From: Alphaproteobacteria bacterium
Lineage (GTDB): Bacteria; Pseudomonadota; Alphaproteobacteria; Rhodobacterales; Rhodobacteraceae
Assembly (NCBI GenBank): GCA_016869835.1
Contig: VGDH01000013.1
Location: 1 to 36,900, forward strand
Reading direction: 5' to 3'
DNA length: 36,900 bases
Part shown: positions 26,411 to 35,421 of the stretch, piece by piece
How positions within the stretch are numbered: position 1 is the first letter of the stretch
Layout: the number at the start of each line of letters is the position of its first letter
Made by a program: the position numbers and the translations under genes
The notes under the pieces: generated by a model
Seen by the model: only the letters and a program-made list of their open reading frames with translations
What the model was told of the DNA's origin: nothing
The model's database searches: none

Positions 26411-27404
26411 GCGAAGGCCTGCAACCGGGCCAACAGGCCTGCCTCAATCTCCAACCCCTCAACAGCCAAACGCCGTTTATTCGCGTCGCGCCGGGCATTG
26501 GGCAATCGCGCGCCTTGTTGTTCGTTGATCGAGCTCATCAACTGCTGAATGGTGGCATCGAACCCCCCGCCGGAAAACCCCTCCGGGTCGATGGCAATGA
26601 AGAACTGGCCATTGTCGATGGGCTGCCCGTCATTGTCGGTGAATGATCCTTGCTGCGGGCCAAGCCTGCCCCCTGCAAGCGCGGCACAAAGGACTTCGAC
26701 CAACAGGCCAACGGAGAACCCCTTCACACCGCCCGCCTGGGCCATTGACCCGGCCAGCGCCGCCATGGCGTCTGTTGTTGGGGCCCCCGTGGCGTCCAAT
26801 GCCCAGCCCATAGGAATGGCCTGCCCTTGATCTGCGGCGCGCTTGACTGCCGTCCACGCCACGGCCGTCGCCGATTGATCAACCAAGAACGCAATCTCGC
26901 CCTTTGGCGCAGGCACGGCGTAAGAAATTGGGTTGGTGCCGATGATGGGGCGATGCCCGCCACGGGCGCAACCGTCGGCACCGCATTCGTAGCCCCAATG
27001 GCTAAAAGACCTGCCCGCGCCAAGGTGCCGGTGTGAAACCCAAGTGTCGCGGCATTGTACGAGTTGAAGACGCCCATGGCCGCAATTCCTTGGGCCTTGG
27101 CTGCCGGGATCAGCCGGGCAAAGCCCGCCTCAATCGCCGAATGGGCAAAGCCACGGCGCGCATCAACGCGGAAACTGCTCGCCGAGCGAACGGTGACCTC
27201 GGGGTCTACCGCTCCGTTTACCTTACCGCTGCGCAGATGCTGGCAATAGTAGTCAAGCCAATAGAACCCGTGACCATCAAGACCAGAAAGCTCGGTGTCC
27301 ACAATGGCCTCGGTAAGATAGGACGAGTGGCGCAAGGCCAGCCCGCTTCCGGTCAAGGCGGATCGGATCAGATCCCGCGCCGCGGGGACAGGGAGAACCG
27401 GCAT
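26407..27404 (-). pseudogene. Malate/L-lactate dehydrogenase family (Ldh/YlbC-type), frameshifted
   Basis: A gene of the non-classical malate/L-lactate/sulfolactate dehydrogenase family (NAD(P)-dependent 2-hydroxyacid oxidation). The N-terminal part (DTELSGLDGHGFYWL, GVFNSYNAATLGFHTG) and the C-terminal part (GTNPISYAVP, KGFSVGLLVEVL, FFIAIDPEGF) are in different frames. The switch is near 26951-26961. One extra base in the G-rich run there restores 332 codons, the normal family length, so a single-base loss explains the break. It is first in the operon with the APH-fold kinase and TIM-barrel protein. It may be a true pseudogene or a sequencing error in a G run. Confidence 0.85.
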
Positions 27405-27538
27405 GAAGGGGCCTTTGGGTCTAGAGAGGTGTCGTCGTATCAACAACGTTGCACCAGTCAGCCGTTCTTATCGTGCCCCGTCTGTCCAGCAAACGACGAA
27501 GACCCATTGAATCCGACCGAGCCGTCGAATTGGCTTGG

Positions 27539-28140
27539 TTAGGCCACGCCCAAGCCCGCTATTGGCACAGAGCCGCAGTTCATGTCGTTAGGCACTTGTT
27601 CGGCGGCACGCGATCTGCCCGTCTGACGACTATTAGCGTCCGACCTCATTGATCTTCCAAGCCAGACTATGATGGTTGCCGCGAGGGCGACTGCGGACAG
27701 AAAGGGCTTTTCAAATCGGTCGTAGCGGGTTGCGATACGTCGCCAATCCTTCAGTCGGACAAACATGATCTCGATGCGGTAGCGGCGGCAATAGCGCCGT
27801 TTGTCGTAGCGGACCGCTTTGCCGCGCGACTTCCGTCCAGGGATGCAGGGGCGTATCCCCCTGTCTCTCAACGCATTCCGGAACCAGTCGGCGTCAAAGC
27901 CCCGGTCAGCGAACATTCATTCAGCAGAAGGCAGACTGCGCAGCAGGGCAGCACCTCTGGTATAGTCGCTGAGCTGGCCTGCGTTTGTGACGAACTTCAG
28001 CGGCCGTCCCTTGGCGTCCGTTACGGCGTGCAGCTTGATGTTAAGCCTAGCCTTCATGCGCCCGCTCAGGCGTCCGCGTTAATCGTCGGGCCCCCCTTTT
28101 TCGCCCGCAGGCTTGAAGCCGTGCGGTGCGCTTTCTGGCC
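27539..28140 (-). pseudogene. IS5-family transposase remnant
   Basis: Read leftward, the pieces are KAHRTASSLRAKKGG, then in another frame RGRLSGRMKARLNIKLHAVT, FVTNAGQLSDYT and FADRGFDADWFRNAL, and finally RYRIEIMFVRLKDWRRIATR. These are the DDE-type blocks of an IS5-family (IS427-like) transposase. TGA at 27917-27919 replaces the Trp usually found before the second catalytic Asp block. A frameshift lies near 28080. The 5' end is not recognisable. Family homology ends at about 27659; the remaining frame to 27539 is read-through. No terminal repeats were identified. Confidence 0.8.
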
Positions 28141-28481
28141 GGCTTTCGTGGTTGTTCTGAGAGTTTTGGTTGCAGTAGTCTTTGACCGGCGGGTTCACGC
28201 GAAACACTGCGGGAGGGCCTGAGTCCATCGCCGACCGCAGGTCAGCGCGGGACCACCCAGCAGCCCGCCGAGCAAGTTCGTTGCCAGCATGTCTTCCCCC
28301 GCCATTCAAATGAAGCCTGCCCTATTCCCTTTTGTCAGGTCGCCACTCATCAACAAGGCCTTTTTGCAAGAAAACTCCAAACCCGTCGCGTCAAAGCGCT
28401 TGAAGGTCTGGCAAAGATTGCTCAGGATCGGCAGGCAATGCGATCTTGACCGCAGGTCGCTTTTTTCATTGGAGCCGCGTC
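28141..28481. other. Non-coding stretch between IS remnant and hydroxylase operon
   Basis: I find no frame with family features on either strand. The first part may include the lost 5' end of the IS5-type element. The last 170 bases are the likely promoter region of the hydroxylase operon, but I cannot pick hexamers with confidence. A TTGGAG ribosome site is at 28469-28474, just before the ATG at 28482. Confidence 0.45.
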
Positions 28482-29348
28482 ATGCGATACCACAAGCCAA
28501 CCAGCTTTACGGATGCCTCTGCGATTGCCGCCGCCGCTCCGGGAACCCTTCGGTTTCTGGCGGGGGGCACCGATGTTCTGGTGCAGATGCGCGCTGGCAT
28601 GGTTCAGCCCGATGATCTGATTGACCTCAAGCACATCCCTGATGTCGGCGAGATCCGCCAGACTGCCGATGGCGGCTGGCGGATTGGTATTGCGGTGCCG
28701 GGCGTCGTGCTTGGCGCGCATGAAGGACTGAAACGGGACTGGCCCGGTGTGGTCGAGGGGATGAACCTTGTCGGTTCGACTCAGGTTCAGGGGCGTGCCA
28801 CGCTGGCGGGCAACCTTTGCAACGGCTCGCCTGCGGCAGACTCGGTGCCGGGCATGATTGCGGCAGGAGCGCGGGTTGAGGTGACGGGGCCGAAGGGCAG
28901 CCGTGAGATCGCGGTTGAACAGATCCCGGCAGGTCCGGGGAAAACCAACCTGACAAAGGGTGAGCTGATTTCAGCGATCCTTTTGCCCCCACGCGGCAAG
29001 AACGGCGGGGATGCCTATCTGCGCTTTATCCCGCGCACCGAGATGGACATTGCCGTGGTGGGCTGCGCGGTCAACCTGCGGCTGGACGTCGACAAGATTA
29101 TCGAGGCGCGGGTGGCGCTGGGGGCGGTGGCACCGACGGTGATCCTATCCGAGGCAGCCGCAAGGGCGATCATCGGCACAACACTGGACGCGTCGGCGCT
29201 GCAGGCGCTGACATCTGCGGCGGAAGCCGGTGCAAAGCCCATTTCCGACAAACGTGGCACGGCAGAGTTCCGCACCGAAGTTGTGGGCGTTTTGGCCAGA
29301 CGGGCGGCGAAAATCGCCTATGACCGGGCGAAAGGACAAGGCAAATGA
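28482..29348 (+). CDS. Molybdenum hydroxylase FAD-binding subunit (CoxM/XdhB-like)
   Basis: A 288-residue medium subunit of a xanthine dehydrogenase-family hydroxylase, carrying FAD and passing electrons from the iron-sulfur clusters to the acceptor. The FAD-binding motifs are visible: RFLAGGTDVLVQMRAG near 30-45 and ATLAGNLCNGSPAADSVP near 105-122. A CO-dehydrogenase flavoprotein C-terminal domain follows. ATG at 28482 has TTGGAG at a good distance. It overlaps the 2Fe-2S subunit gene by ATGA, giving gene order M-S-L as in cox-type operons. Domain assignment is firm; substrate is not known. Confidence 0.93.
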   Translation: MRYHKPTSFTDASAIAAAAPGTLRFLAGGTDVLVQMRAGMVQPDDLIDLKHIPDVGEIRQTADGGWRIGIAVPGVVLGAHEGLKRDWPGVVEGMNLVGSTQVQGRATLAGNLCNGSPAADSVPGMIAAGARVEVTGPKGSREIAVEQIPAGPGKTNLTKGELISAILLPPRGKNGGDAYLRFIPRTEMDIAVVGCAVNLRLDVDKIIEARVALGAVAPTVILSEAAARAIIGTTLDASALQALTSAAEAGAKPISDKRGTAEFRTEVVGVLARRAAKIAYDRAKGQGK

Positions 29349-29821
29349 CCAAGATTCATGTGACCACCACCGTCAACGGCGACCCGGCGGAATTCCTTGC
29401 CGACCCGCGCGAGACGCTTTTGGATGCGCTGCGCGACCAGCTTGGCCTGACCGGGACCAAGGAAGGCTGCGGCACCGGCGATTGCGGGGCCTGCTCGGTG
29501 ATTGTGGACGGTGTTCTGGTGTGTTCGTGCCTGATGCTGGCCGCCGAGGCCGAAGGCAAGACGGTGGAAACCATCGAAGGCATGGCGGGTGAAGAGTTGC
29601 ACCCCCTCCAGCGCCAGTTCATCGAACACGCGGCCCTGCAATGCGGGTTCTGCACGCCGGGCATCCTGGTCGCCGCCAAGGCGCTGTTAGAGCGTAACCC
29701 CGATCCGACCGATACCGAAATTCGCTACTGGCTGGCGGGGAACCTCTGCCGTTGCACCGGCTATGACAAGATCATCCGCGCCGTTCAGGACGCGGCAGCA
29801 GAGATGCGGGGGGCTGCGTGA
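29345..29821 (+). CDS. Molybdenum hydroxylase 2Fe-2S subunit (CoxS-like)
   Basis: A 158-residue small subunit with two 2Fe-2S clusters. The plant-ferredoxin-type cluster uses Cys42, Cys47 and Cys50 (GCGTGDCGAC) with Cys62. The second cluster is in the C-terminal four-helix domain (LQCGFCTPGILV and NLCRCTGYDKI). Length and spacing are standard. The stop overlaps the ATG of the large subunit gene by one base. It transfers electrons from the molybdenum centre to FAD. Confidence 0.95.
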   Translation: MTKIHVTTTVNGDPAEFLADPRETLLDALRDQLGLTGTKEGCGTGDCGACSVIVDGVLVCSCLMLAAEAEGKTVETIEGMAGEELHPLQRQFIEHAALQCGFCTPGILVAAKALLERNPDPTDTEIRYWLAGNLCRCTGYDKIIRAVQDAAAEMRGAA

Positions 29822-32070
29822 TGGCGAAGGATGAACTCAAGTCCGGCTACAAGCTGATCGGCACCCGCCCCAACCGCCCCGATGGGCTGGACAAGGTTAC
29901 GGGGCGCGCGCGCTATGGGGCCGATTTTTCGCTGCCCGGCATGCTGCACGCCGCCGTGGTCCGCTCACCCCATGCCCATGCGCGGATCAAGAACATTGAT
30001 GTGTCCAAAGCGCTGGCCTTGGATGGGGTCAAGGCTGTGGTGACACGGGCCGATCTGCCCACGGGTCTTTCGGGCGAAGACCTGAACCTGCAAGACAACA
30101 CGCTGGCAGGTGACAGGGTGCTTTATGACGGCCACGCGGTGGCGGCGGTTGCGGCAACTTCGGCCCTTCTGGCAAAGGATGCTGCACGGCTGATTGCGGT
30201 GGAATATGAGATCCTGCCGCATGTGACAGATGTCGATGCGGCGATGGCACCGGGGGCCCCGGTCATACGCGAGGGGGTTGCAGATTATTCTGTGCCCGAA
30301 GGGATGCACCCCAACGTCGCGCGCTACATGGCATTCGGGCATGGCGATCTGGAGGCGGGACTTGCCGCCGCCGACATCGTGCGCGAGCACACCTACAAAA
30401 CCGAAGCCACCCACCAAGGCTATATCGAGCCGCATGCCTGTGTCGGCCAAATGGGCGAGGATGGGCGCGGCGAGATGTGGGTCTGCACGCAGGGTCATTG
30501 GTATATCCGCCGCATGTGCGCCGCCGTTCTGGGGATCGAAGCGGCGAACCTGCGGGTGACACCCTCTGAAATCGGCGGCGGCTTTGGCGGCAAGACCACG
30601 ATCTTCATAGAGCCCTTGGCTTTGGCGCTGTCGAAAAAGGCGGGTGGGCGTCCGGTCAAGCTGGTGATGACACGGTCCGAAGTGCTGCGCGCGACGGGGC
30701 CAACCGCCTCGGCCTCCATGGATGTCAAGCTGGGGATGAAGCGCGACGGCACCATCACGGCCGGTCAGGTGTTTTTCCGCATGCAGGGTGGGGCCTTTGT
30801 CGGCATGTCACCCATTGGCGAGGCGCTGCCCTGCGCCTTTGCCTGCTATGACATTCCCGCCCTGAAACATGAGGCGGTTGAGGTCATCGCGAACCGTCCC
30901 AAGGCGGCGGCTTACCGCGCACCAGGCTCGCCCATGGCGGCCTTTGCGGTGGAAAGCCTGGTCGACGAAATGTGCCGTGAGCTTGGGCTCGACCCCATCG
31001 AAGTGCGGCTGAAAAACGGGGCCAAGAACGGGTCGCGGTCGAGCTATGGCCCGGATTACACCGTCATCGGCCTGCAAGAAACGCTCGAAGCGGCCAAGGC
31101 GCATCCGAATTACAAGGTTCCGCTTGGCCCGAACCAGGGGCGAGGCGTCGCCTCGGGCTTTTGGTTCAACCATGGCGGCGAAACCTCGGTATCGCTGGCG
31201 GTGGGCGAGGATGGGACGGCAACCGTCTCCATCGGCACGCCTGATATTGGCGGCAGCCGGGCCTCGATCGGGCTGATGGTGGCCGAGTTCTTGGGCATTC
31301 CTTATGAAAACGTCCGGGTGAGCGTGGTGGAAACCGGCGCGCTTGGCGTCAATGAACCCACTCACGGCAGCCGGGCCACCTTTGCCAGCGGCAAGGCGGC
31401 GGTAGAGGCTGCGCGGCAGGCAGTGGCCGAGATGTGCCGTCGGGCGGCAGCGGATTGGGGGATCGACCCGGACGCCGTGGAATGGAAAGATGGGGCCGCC
31501 CATCCCGCCGGGCCGAATGCGGGCAAATTCCCGCCCATGTCCATCGGTGAGATCGGCGCCAAGATGGGCTCGACCGGCGGTCCGATCTCGGGCCATCATG
31601 AAGTCACGGCCGAAGGGGTCGGCGCAAGTTTTGGCACCCATGTCGTTGATGTCGAAGTTGATCCCGAGACCGGCCGAACCACCGTGCTGCGCTATCTTGT
31701 GGTGCAGGACGCTGGCACCGCGATCCACCCGGCCTATGTCGAGGGCCAGTATCAGGGCGGTGCCGTGCAGGGCATTGGCTGGGCGCTGAACGAGGAATAT
31801 GTCTATGGGGCCGATGGTCGGCTGCAAAACCCCGTATTCCTCGATTACCGCGTGCCGGTCGCCTCGGATCTGCCGATGATCGACACGGTCATCGTCGAAG
31901 TGCCGAACCCAGGACATCCTTACGGCGTGCGCGGTGTGGGCGAGACGGGGATCACCCCGCCCTTGCCGGCTATCGCGGCGGCGGTTGCCGGGGCGACGGG
32001 GGCGCGCATCCGCAGTCTGCCCTTGTCGCCACCCAAGGTCCTGGCCGCGATCAAGGCGGCCAAGGGCTGA
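29821..32070 (+). CDS. Molybdenum hydroxylase molybdopterin-binding subunit (CoxL/XdhA-like)
   Basis: The 749-residue catalytic large subunit, holding the molybdenum-cytosine-dinucleotide-type cofactor. Characteristic pieces are the N-terminal DGLDKVTGRARYGADF, EIGGGFGGKT near residue 255, AAYRAPGSPMAAFAVESLVD near 365, and the C-terminal YGVRGVGETGITPPLPAIAA with the conserved catalytic Glu. It lacks the AYRCSFR active-site loop of form I CO dehydrogenase, so CO oxidation is unlikely; an aromatic N-heterocycle, aldehyde or acyl-CoA hydroxylase is possible. GTG at 29818 is an alternative start. The stop overlaps the MoaD-like gene. Confidence 0.92.
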   Translation: MAKDELKSGYKLIGTRPNRPDGLDKVTGRARYGADFSLPGMLHAAVVRSPHAHARIKNIDVSKALALDGVKAVVTRADLPTGLSGEDLNLQDNTLAGDRVLYDGHAVAAVAATSALLAKDAARLIAVEYEILPHVTDVDAAMAPGAPVIREGVADYSVPEGMHPNVARYMAFGHGDLEAGLAAADIVREHTYKTEATHQGYIEPHACVGQMGEDGRGEMWVCTQGHWYIRRMCAAVLGIEAANLRVTPSEIGGGFGGKTTIFIEPLALALSKKAGGRPVKLVMTRSEVLRATGPTASASMDVKLGMKRDGTITAGQVFFRMQGGAFVGMSPIGEALPCAFACYDIPALKHEAVEVIANRPKAAAYRAPGSPMAAFAVESLVDEMCRELGLDPIEVRLKNGAKNGSRSSYGPDYTVIGLQETLEAAKAHPNYKVPLGPNQGRGVASGFWFNHGGETSVSLAVGEDGTATVSIGTPDIGGSRASIGLMVAEFLGIPYENVRVSVVETGALGVNEPTHGSRATFASGKAAVEAARQAVAEMCRRAAADWGIDPDAVEWKDGAAHPAGPNAGKFPPMSIGEIGAKMGSTGGPISGHHEVTAEGVGASFGTHVVDVEVDPETGRTTVLRYLVVQDAGTAIHPAYVEGQYQGGAVQGIGWALNEEYVYGADGRLQNPVFLDYRVPVASDLPMIDTVIVEVPNPGHPYGVRGVGETGITPPLPAIAAAVAGATGARIRSLPLSPPKVLAAIKAAKG

Positions 32071-32315
32071 TGGCCAAGGTTCATCTCTGGTCCAGCCTGC
32101 GCCGGTTCGCCGATGGGCAAGAGGTGGTGGAGGTCGAGGCCGCGACTGTCGGACAGGCGCTGGATGCGCTGGTCAAGGCGCATCCGGGACTAGAACCTGC
32201 CGTCAAGGCGGGCGTTTCGGTTGCGGTTGATGGTGAAGTGATTGCCAACAACCGCGCGGCAGCCGTGGCGCCGGATAGCGAGGTCTATCTCCTTCAGCGT
32301 CTGAAGGGCGGTTAG
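32070..32315 (+). CDS. MoaD/ThiS-family small sulfur-carrier protein
   Basis: An 81-residue beta-grasp protein ending in the diagnostic Gly-Gly (LLQRLKGG), the residue that becomes a thiocarboxylate in MoaD and ThiS. VHLWSSLRRFADGQ at the N-terminus and VYLLQRLKGG at the C-terminus fit the family. It starts on the last base of the large-subunit stop, so it is translationally coupled to the hydroxylase. A role in sulfur donation for the molybdopterin cofactor or for sulfuration of the enzyme is inferred from this coupling. No MoaE or MoeB partner is nearby. Confidence 0.85.
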   Translation: MAKVHLWSSLRRFADGQEVVEVEAATVGQALDALVKAHPGLEPAVKAGVSVAVDGEVIANNRAAAVAPDSEVYLLQRLKGG

Positions 32316-32864
32316 GCGCCCAAGGCGGAGCAGGGGGCTTTTCCTGCGTCAAAGGCCGCATCAACGGGCCGAGAGGGGGCGTGACCGCGGCCGGATCATT
32401 CTGGCTGCAGCTGTGAGCGGAACCTTGCCTGATCTTGTCCATCTGATCTGCGCCGCTTCTGGTTGGCCTCGCGTTCGATGCCAGCCCCTGCCGGCCCGCG
32501 CCTGCGGTTTGCTACGCGTACAGACGGCTTATGTCCGAGCTTCTTCGTGCGTTGCGATGAGAACTATTCTGCCGGTGATGTCGCCGATCTTGCCTGTGGG
32601 CCGTGGCGCCAACTCATGAAAAAGGGCTGAAACTGCAGTATACTTTGGGATGCAGAAATTTTTAAATTTTTACAAAGCTCTAATAACAATGAACAAAAAG
32701 TTAACGCAAAGAAATTGCGTGGCCTTGCGCCCTGACGAAATTTTACTGCGCGCAAAATTGTCACTCAACTAAGCCCGAAGCCCGGTCTGACGACGCCCGG
32801 CACAAGCGAAGTTTGGCCCGTCGGCCGAATGCCGGCAGTGGTTCGCGATGCAGGGAAGAACGGA
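32316..32864. other. 550-base gap with AT-rich promoter-like segment
   Basis: No gene recognised. The first 320 bases are GC-rich without coding features. From about 32640 to 32765 the sequence becomes strikingly AT-rich (runs such as AAATTTTTAAATTTTTAC) against the GC-rich background. It also contains the inverted repeat AATTTT...AAAATT at 32739-32759. This is the probable promoter and regulator-binding region for the stress-protein/Tct genes to its right; I cannot name a binding protein. Confidence 0.5.
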
Positions 32865-33715
32865 ATGTTAAAGTCAATTCTTGTGCCGGTTCGAGGCGAT
32901 GGCATGGTCGCGACGGTGCTTGCACATGCGGCGGCCTTGGCCTTGCAGCATGATGCGCAAGTCAATGTCGTGCATTGCCGCGTCCAGCCACAGGACATGA
33001 TCCCGCAGGGCAACGCGTTGAATGACTTTGCGCGCAAGGTGATGCTTGAGCAGGCGGTCGAGCTTGCAAACCGTCAAGAGGACCATCTTCGCGGCATCCT
33101 GCACCGGCTGGCGCGCGAGTTCGGCCTGAAGGAAGGCGACCGCGAAACAGGAACCGCCGTTTGCGCCTTTACCGAAGAGCCGGGCCGCATGGCCGATGTG
33201 GTCAAGCATGCGGGCCGATTGTCGGATCTGATCGTGCTGCTAAAGCCCAGGCGGGAAAACAATCTTGGTCTCAGTTCGCTCAAGGCCGCGCTTTATGTGG
33301 CGGGGGTCCAGTGCTGATCTGCCCGCAAGAGCAGCGGCCTGACCCAAGCTTTGCCCAGCACGTGGCCGTGGGCTGGAACGGCTCGTTGCCAGCGTCGCGG
33401 GCAGTCGCGTCATCACTGGATATCGTGCATGCCGCCAAGCGCGTCAGCATCCTGACCGGTGGCAAGCTGCAAGCCCATGGCCCGACGGCAGAAGAGCTTG
33501 CGGCCTATTATGCCCTGCGCGGCATCACTGCCGAGATTGTTCATTTTGACGGCAAAGACCCCGCGACCGAGCTTTTGGCCACCACCAAACGGATCGGTGC
33601 AAGCCTGCTGGTCATTGGGGCCTACAGCCACAGCCATGAAACCGAGATGCTGTTTGGCGGCAACACCCAGCGCATCGTGGACAGCACCGATATGCCGATC
33701 CTGATGGCGCATTGA
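32865..33715 (+). pseudogene. Universal stress protein (UspA family), two-domain, frameshifted
   Basis: A two-domain Usp protein of about 283 residues. The first domain starts MLKSILVPVRGDGMVATVL and the second contains HVAVGWNGSLPASRAVA and ends with the family tail GGNTQRIVDSTDMPILMAH, preceded by LLVIGAYSHSHETEMLFG (a G-2x-G-9x-G-type nucleotide site). The two halves are in different frames; the switch is in the five-G run at about 33302-33306, where one extra G would give a continuous frame. AGGGAAG precedes the ATG. This is either real loss or a homopolymer error. It lies upstream of the tct genes. Confidence 0.85.
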
Positions 33716-33864
33716 CAGCCTTGTGGTCGCGGCAGGGCGCGGGGCGCCTTTGTCCAGACCTTCCGAAAAGGCCACGCACGGGGTGGCGAATTCGATCCGT
33801 GACACAAACGATCCGACCCACGGCCAGACTGCGCCAGGCGGACCCAAAAAGGGAGAAACAGAAC

Positions 33865-34833
33865 ATGACGCTATCCAGAAGGATTTTCCTGAACATCGCC
33901 GGGGCGAGTGCCTTGGCATCCCTGCCGATTGCGGCCTTTGCCGAGGGCTGGCAGCCCAAGCGCCCCATTGATTTCACCATCATGGCAGGCTCGGGCGGCG
34001 GTGCCGATCAGATTGCCCGTTTCATCCAGTCTGCGGTTGAGGCCGATGGGTTGACCAACCGCCCGCTGATCCCGACCGACCGGGGCGGCGGATCAGGGGC
34101 CGAGGCGCTGTTGCATCTGAAAGATGCCGGTGACCCTGACCACACGCTGATGGTGACGCTGAATTCGTTCTACACGACCCCGATCCGTCAGGCCGATCTG
34201 GGGGTGGACATCGAAACCTTTACCCCGATCACCATGATGGGAGTCGATCCCTTTGTCCTGTGGGTTCACAAGGAGTCGGGCATCACCACCTTCGAGGAGT
34301 ATGTCGCGAAGGTGAAAGAGATGGACGGCGAATACGTCATGGGCGGTACGGGGACCGGTCAGGAAGATTCGATCGTGATCGCCTATCTGCAGAACGCCTT
34401 CGATCTGAAGCTGAAGTATATCCCCTTTGATGGCGGCAGCGCGGTGGCCAAGGAACTGGCAGGCCAGCAGATCATGGCAACCGTGAACAACCCCTCGGAG
34501 GCAAAGGGCTTCTATCAGGCGGGTGATGTGGTGCCGCTTCTGGCCTTTTCCGATGAACGGCTGCCGGCCTTCCCGGATGTCCCGACGCTGAAGGAAAAGG
34601 GCCACGATTTTTCATATTTCAACCAGCGTGCCATCGTCGGTGCGCCGGGGATGTCCCCCGAGGCGGCCACCTATTACCGCGAGCTGTTTGCCAAGGTCTA
34701 AGAAGGCCAGAAGTGGCAGGAATATCTTGCCACCGAAAGCATGTCGCCAATGCCGATGGATGAGGCCCAGACCCGCGCCTATTGGACCGCTCAGATCCAG
34801 AGCCATCGCGATCTGCTGGCAAAGATCCAGTAA
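33865..34833 (+). pseudogene. tctC: Tripartite tricarboxylate transporter receptor (TctC/Bug family) with in-frame ochre codon
   Basis: A periplasmic Bug-type binding protein of 322 codons. The N-terminus has a twin-arginine-like signal (LSRRIFLNIAGASALASL) with cleavage near AFA-EG. The core has PIDFTIMAGSGGGADQIARF, a family hallmark. TAA at 34699-34701 (codon 279) interrupts the frame, which then continues without shift through EGQKWQEYLATESMSPMPM to the natural stop at 34831-34833. Relatives usually have Tyr or Arg here, so TAT/TAC to TAA is the simplest change. The lost 44 residues include the last helices of the domain, so function is doubtful. Confidence 0.87.
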
Positions 34834-34863
34834 CGCGGCCGAACGACAGAAAAGAGGGAAGTC

Positions 34864-35367
34864 ATGCGTCAGGGTGAAATATCGCTTGTTGGGGTGCTTG
34901 CCCTCTTTTCGATATATCTGATGTGGAAAAGCACCGAGCTTTCCATAGGTTACATCAGTGGCCAGGGGCCGGGCGGCGGGTTTTGGCCGTTCTGGCTTGC
35001 CTTGGGCATGTTGCTCAGCTGTGTGGCCAGTGCGTGGAAATGGTGGCGCGCTCAGTCGCCTGCCGCACGTTCGGAGGAGCCTTTTCTGGACGATTTCGGC
35101 TGGCGCACGCTGCTCCACATTGGCGGTAGCGTCGTGGCTTTTGTTGCGCTGATCTCGATTGTGTCGATGTATGGCGCGATGGCGATCTTCCTCTTCTACT
35201 ACCTGCGCTTCCTTGGGTGTCATTCGTGGTTTTTGACGTTTATCATGTCGATCTTGCTGCCGATTGGCATGTTCTTCTTATTTGAAGGGTTGATGCAGAT
35301 TTCGATCCCGCAGGGGCTGCCCTTTACCCAGCCTGTCTTCGACCTGCTTTACGACATCATCTATTGA
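34864..35367 (+). CDS. tctB: Tripartite tricarboxylate transporter small permease (TctB)
   Basis: A 167-residue membrane protein with four predicted hydrophobic segments (about 5-20, 36-54, 77-97 and 104-141 as a longer pair), the layout of TctB. The GQGPGGGFWPFWLALGML motif near 31-48 is the conserved N-terminal feature of the family. AAAGAGGGA precedes the ATG. It lies 30 bases after the natural tctC stop and 54 bases before tctA, so the three genes form one operon. It pairs with TctA for uptake of a carboxylate delivered by TctC. Confidence 0.9.
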   Translation: MRQGEISLVGVLALFSIYLMWKSTELSIGYISGQGPGGGFWPFWLALGMLLSCVASAWKWWRAQSPAARSEEPFLDDFGWRTLLHIGGSVVAFVALISIVSMYGAMAIFLFYYLRFLGCHSWFLTFIMSILLPIGMFFLFEGLMQISIPQGLPFTQPVFDLLYDIIY

Positions 35368-35421
35368 TGCCGCGCAGAGCGATCTTCCGACCCGACTCCA
35401 GCTTCTGACCCGAGGTCCTCC

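Noticed and set aside
30808-31917. 369-codon minus-strand frame over the hydroxylase large subunit
   Set aside because: The plus-strand gene is well supported by motifs; the opposite frame is His/Arg-rich shadow sequence.
29821-32070. Form I aerobic CO dehydrogenase large subunit
   Set aside because: The AYRCSFR active-site loop is absent; the equivalent area reads AAYRAPGSP, typical of other family members.
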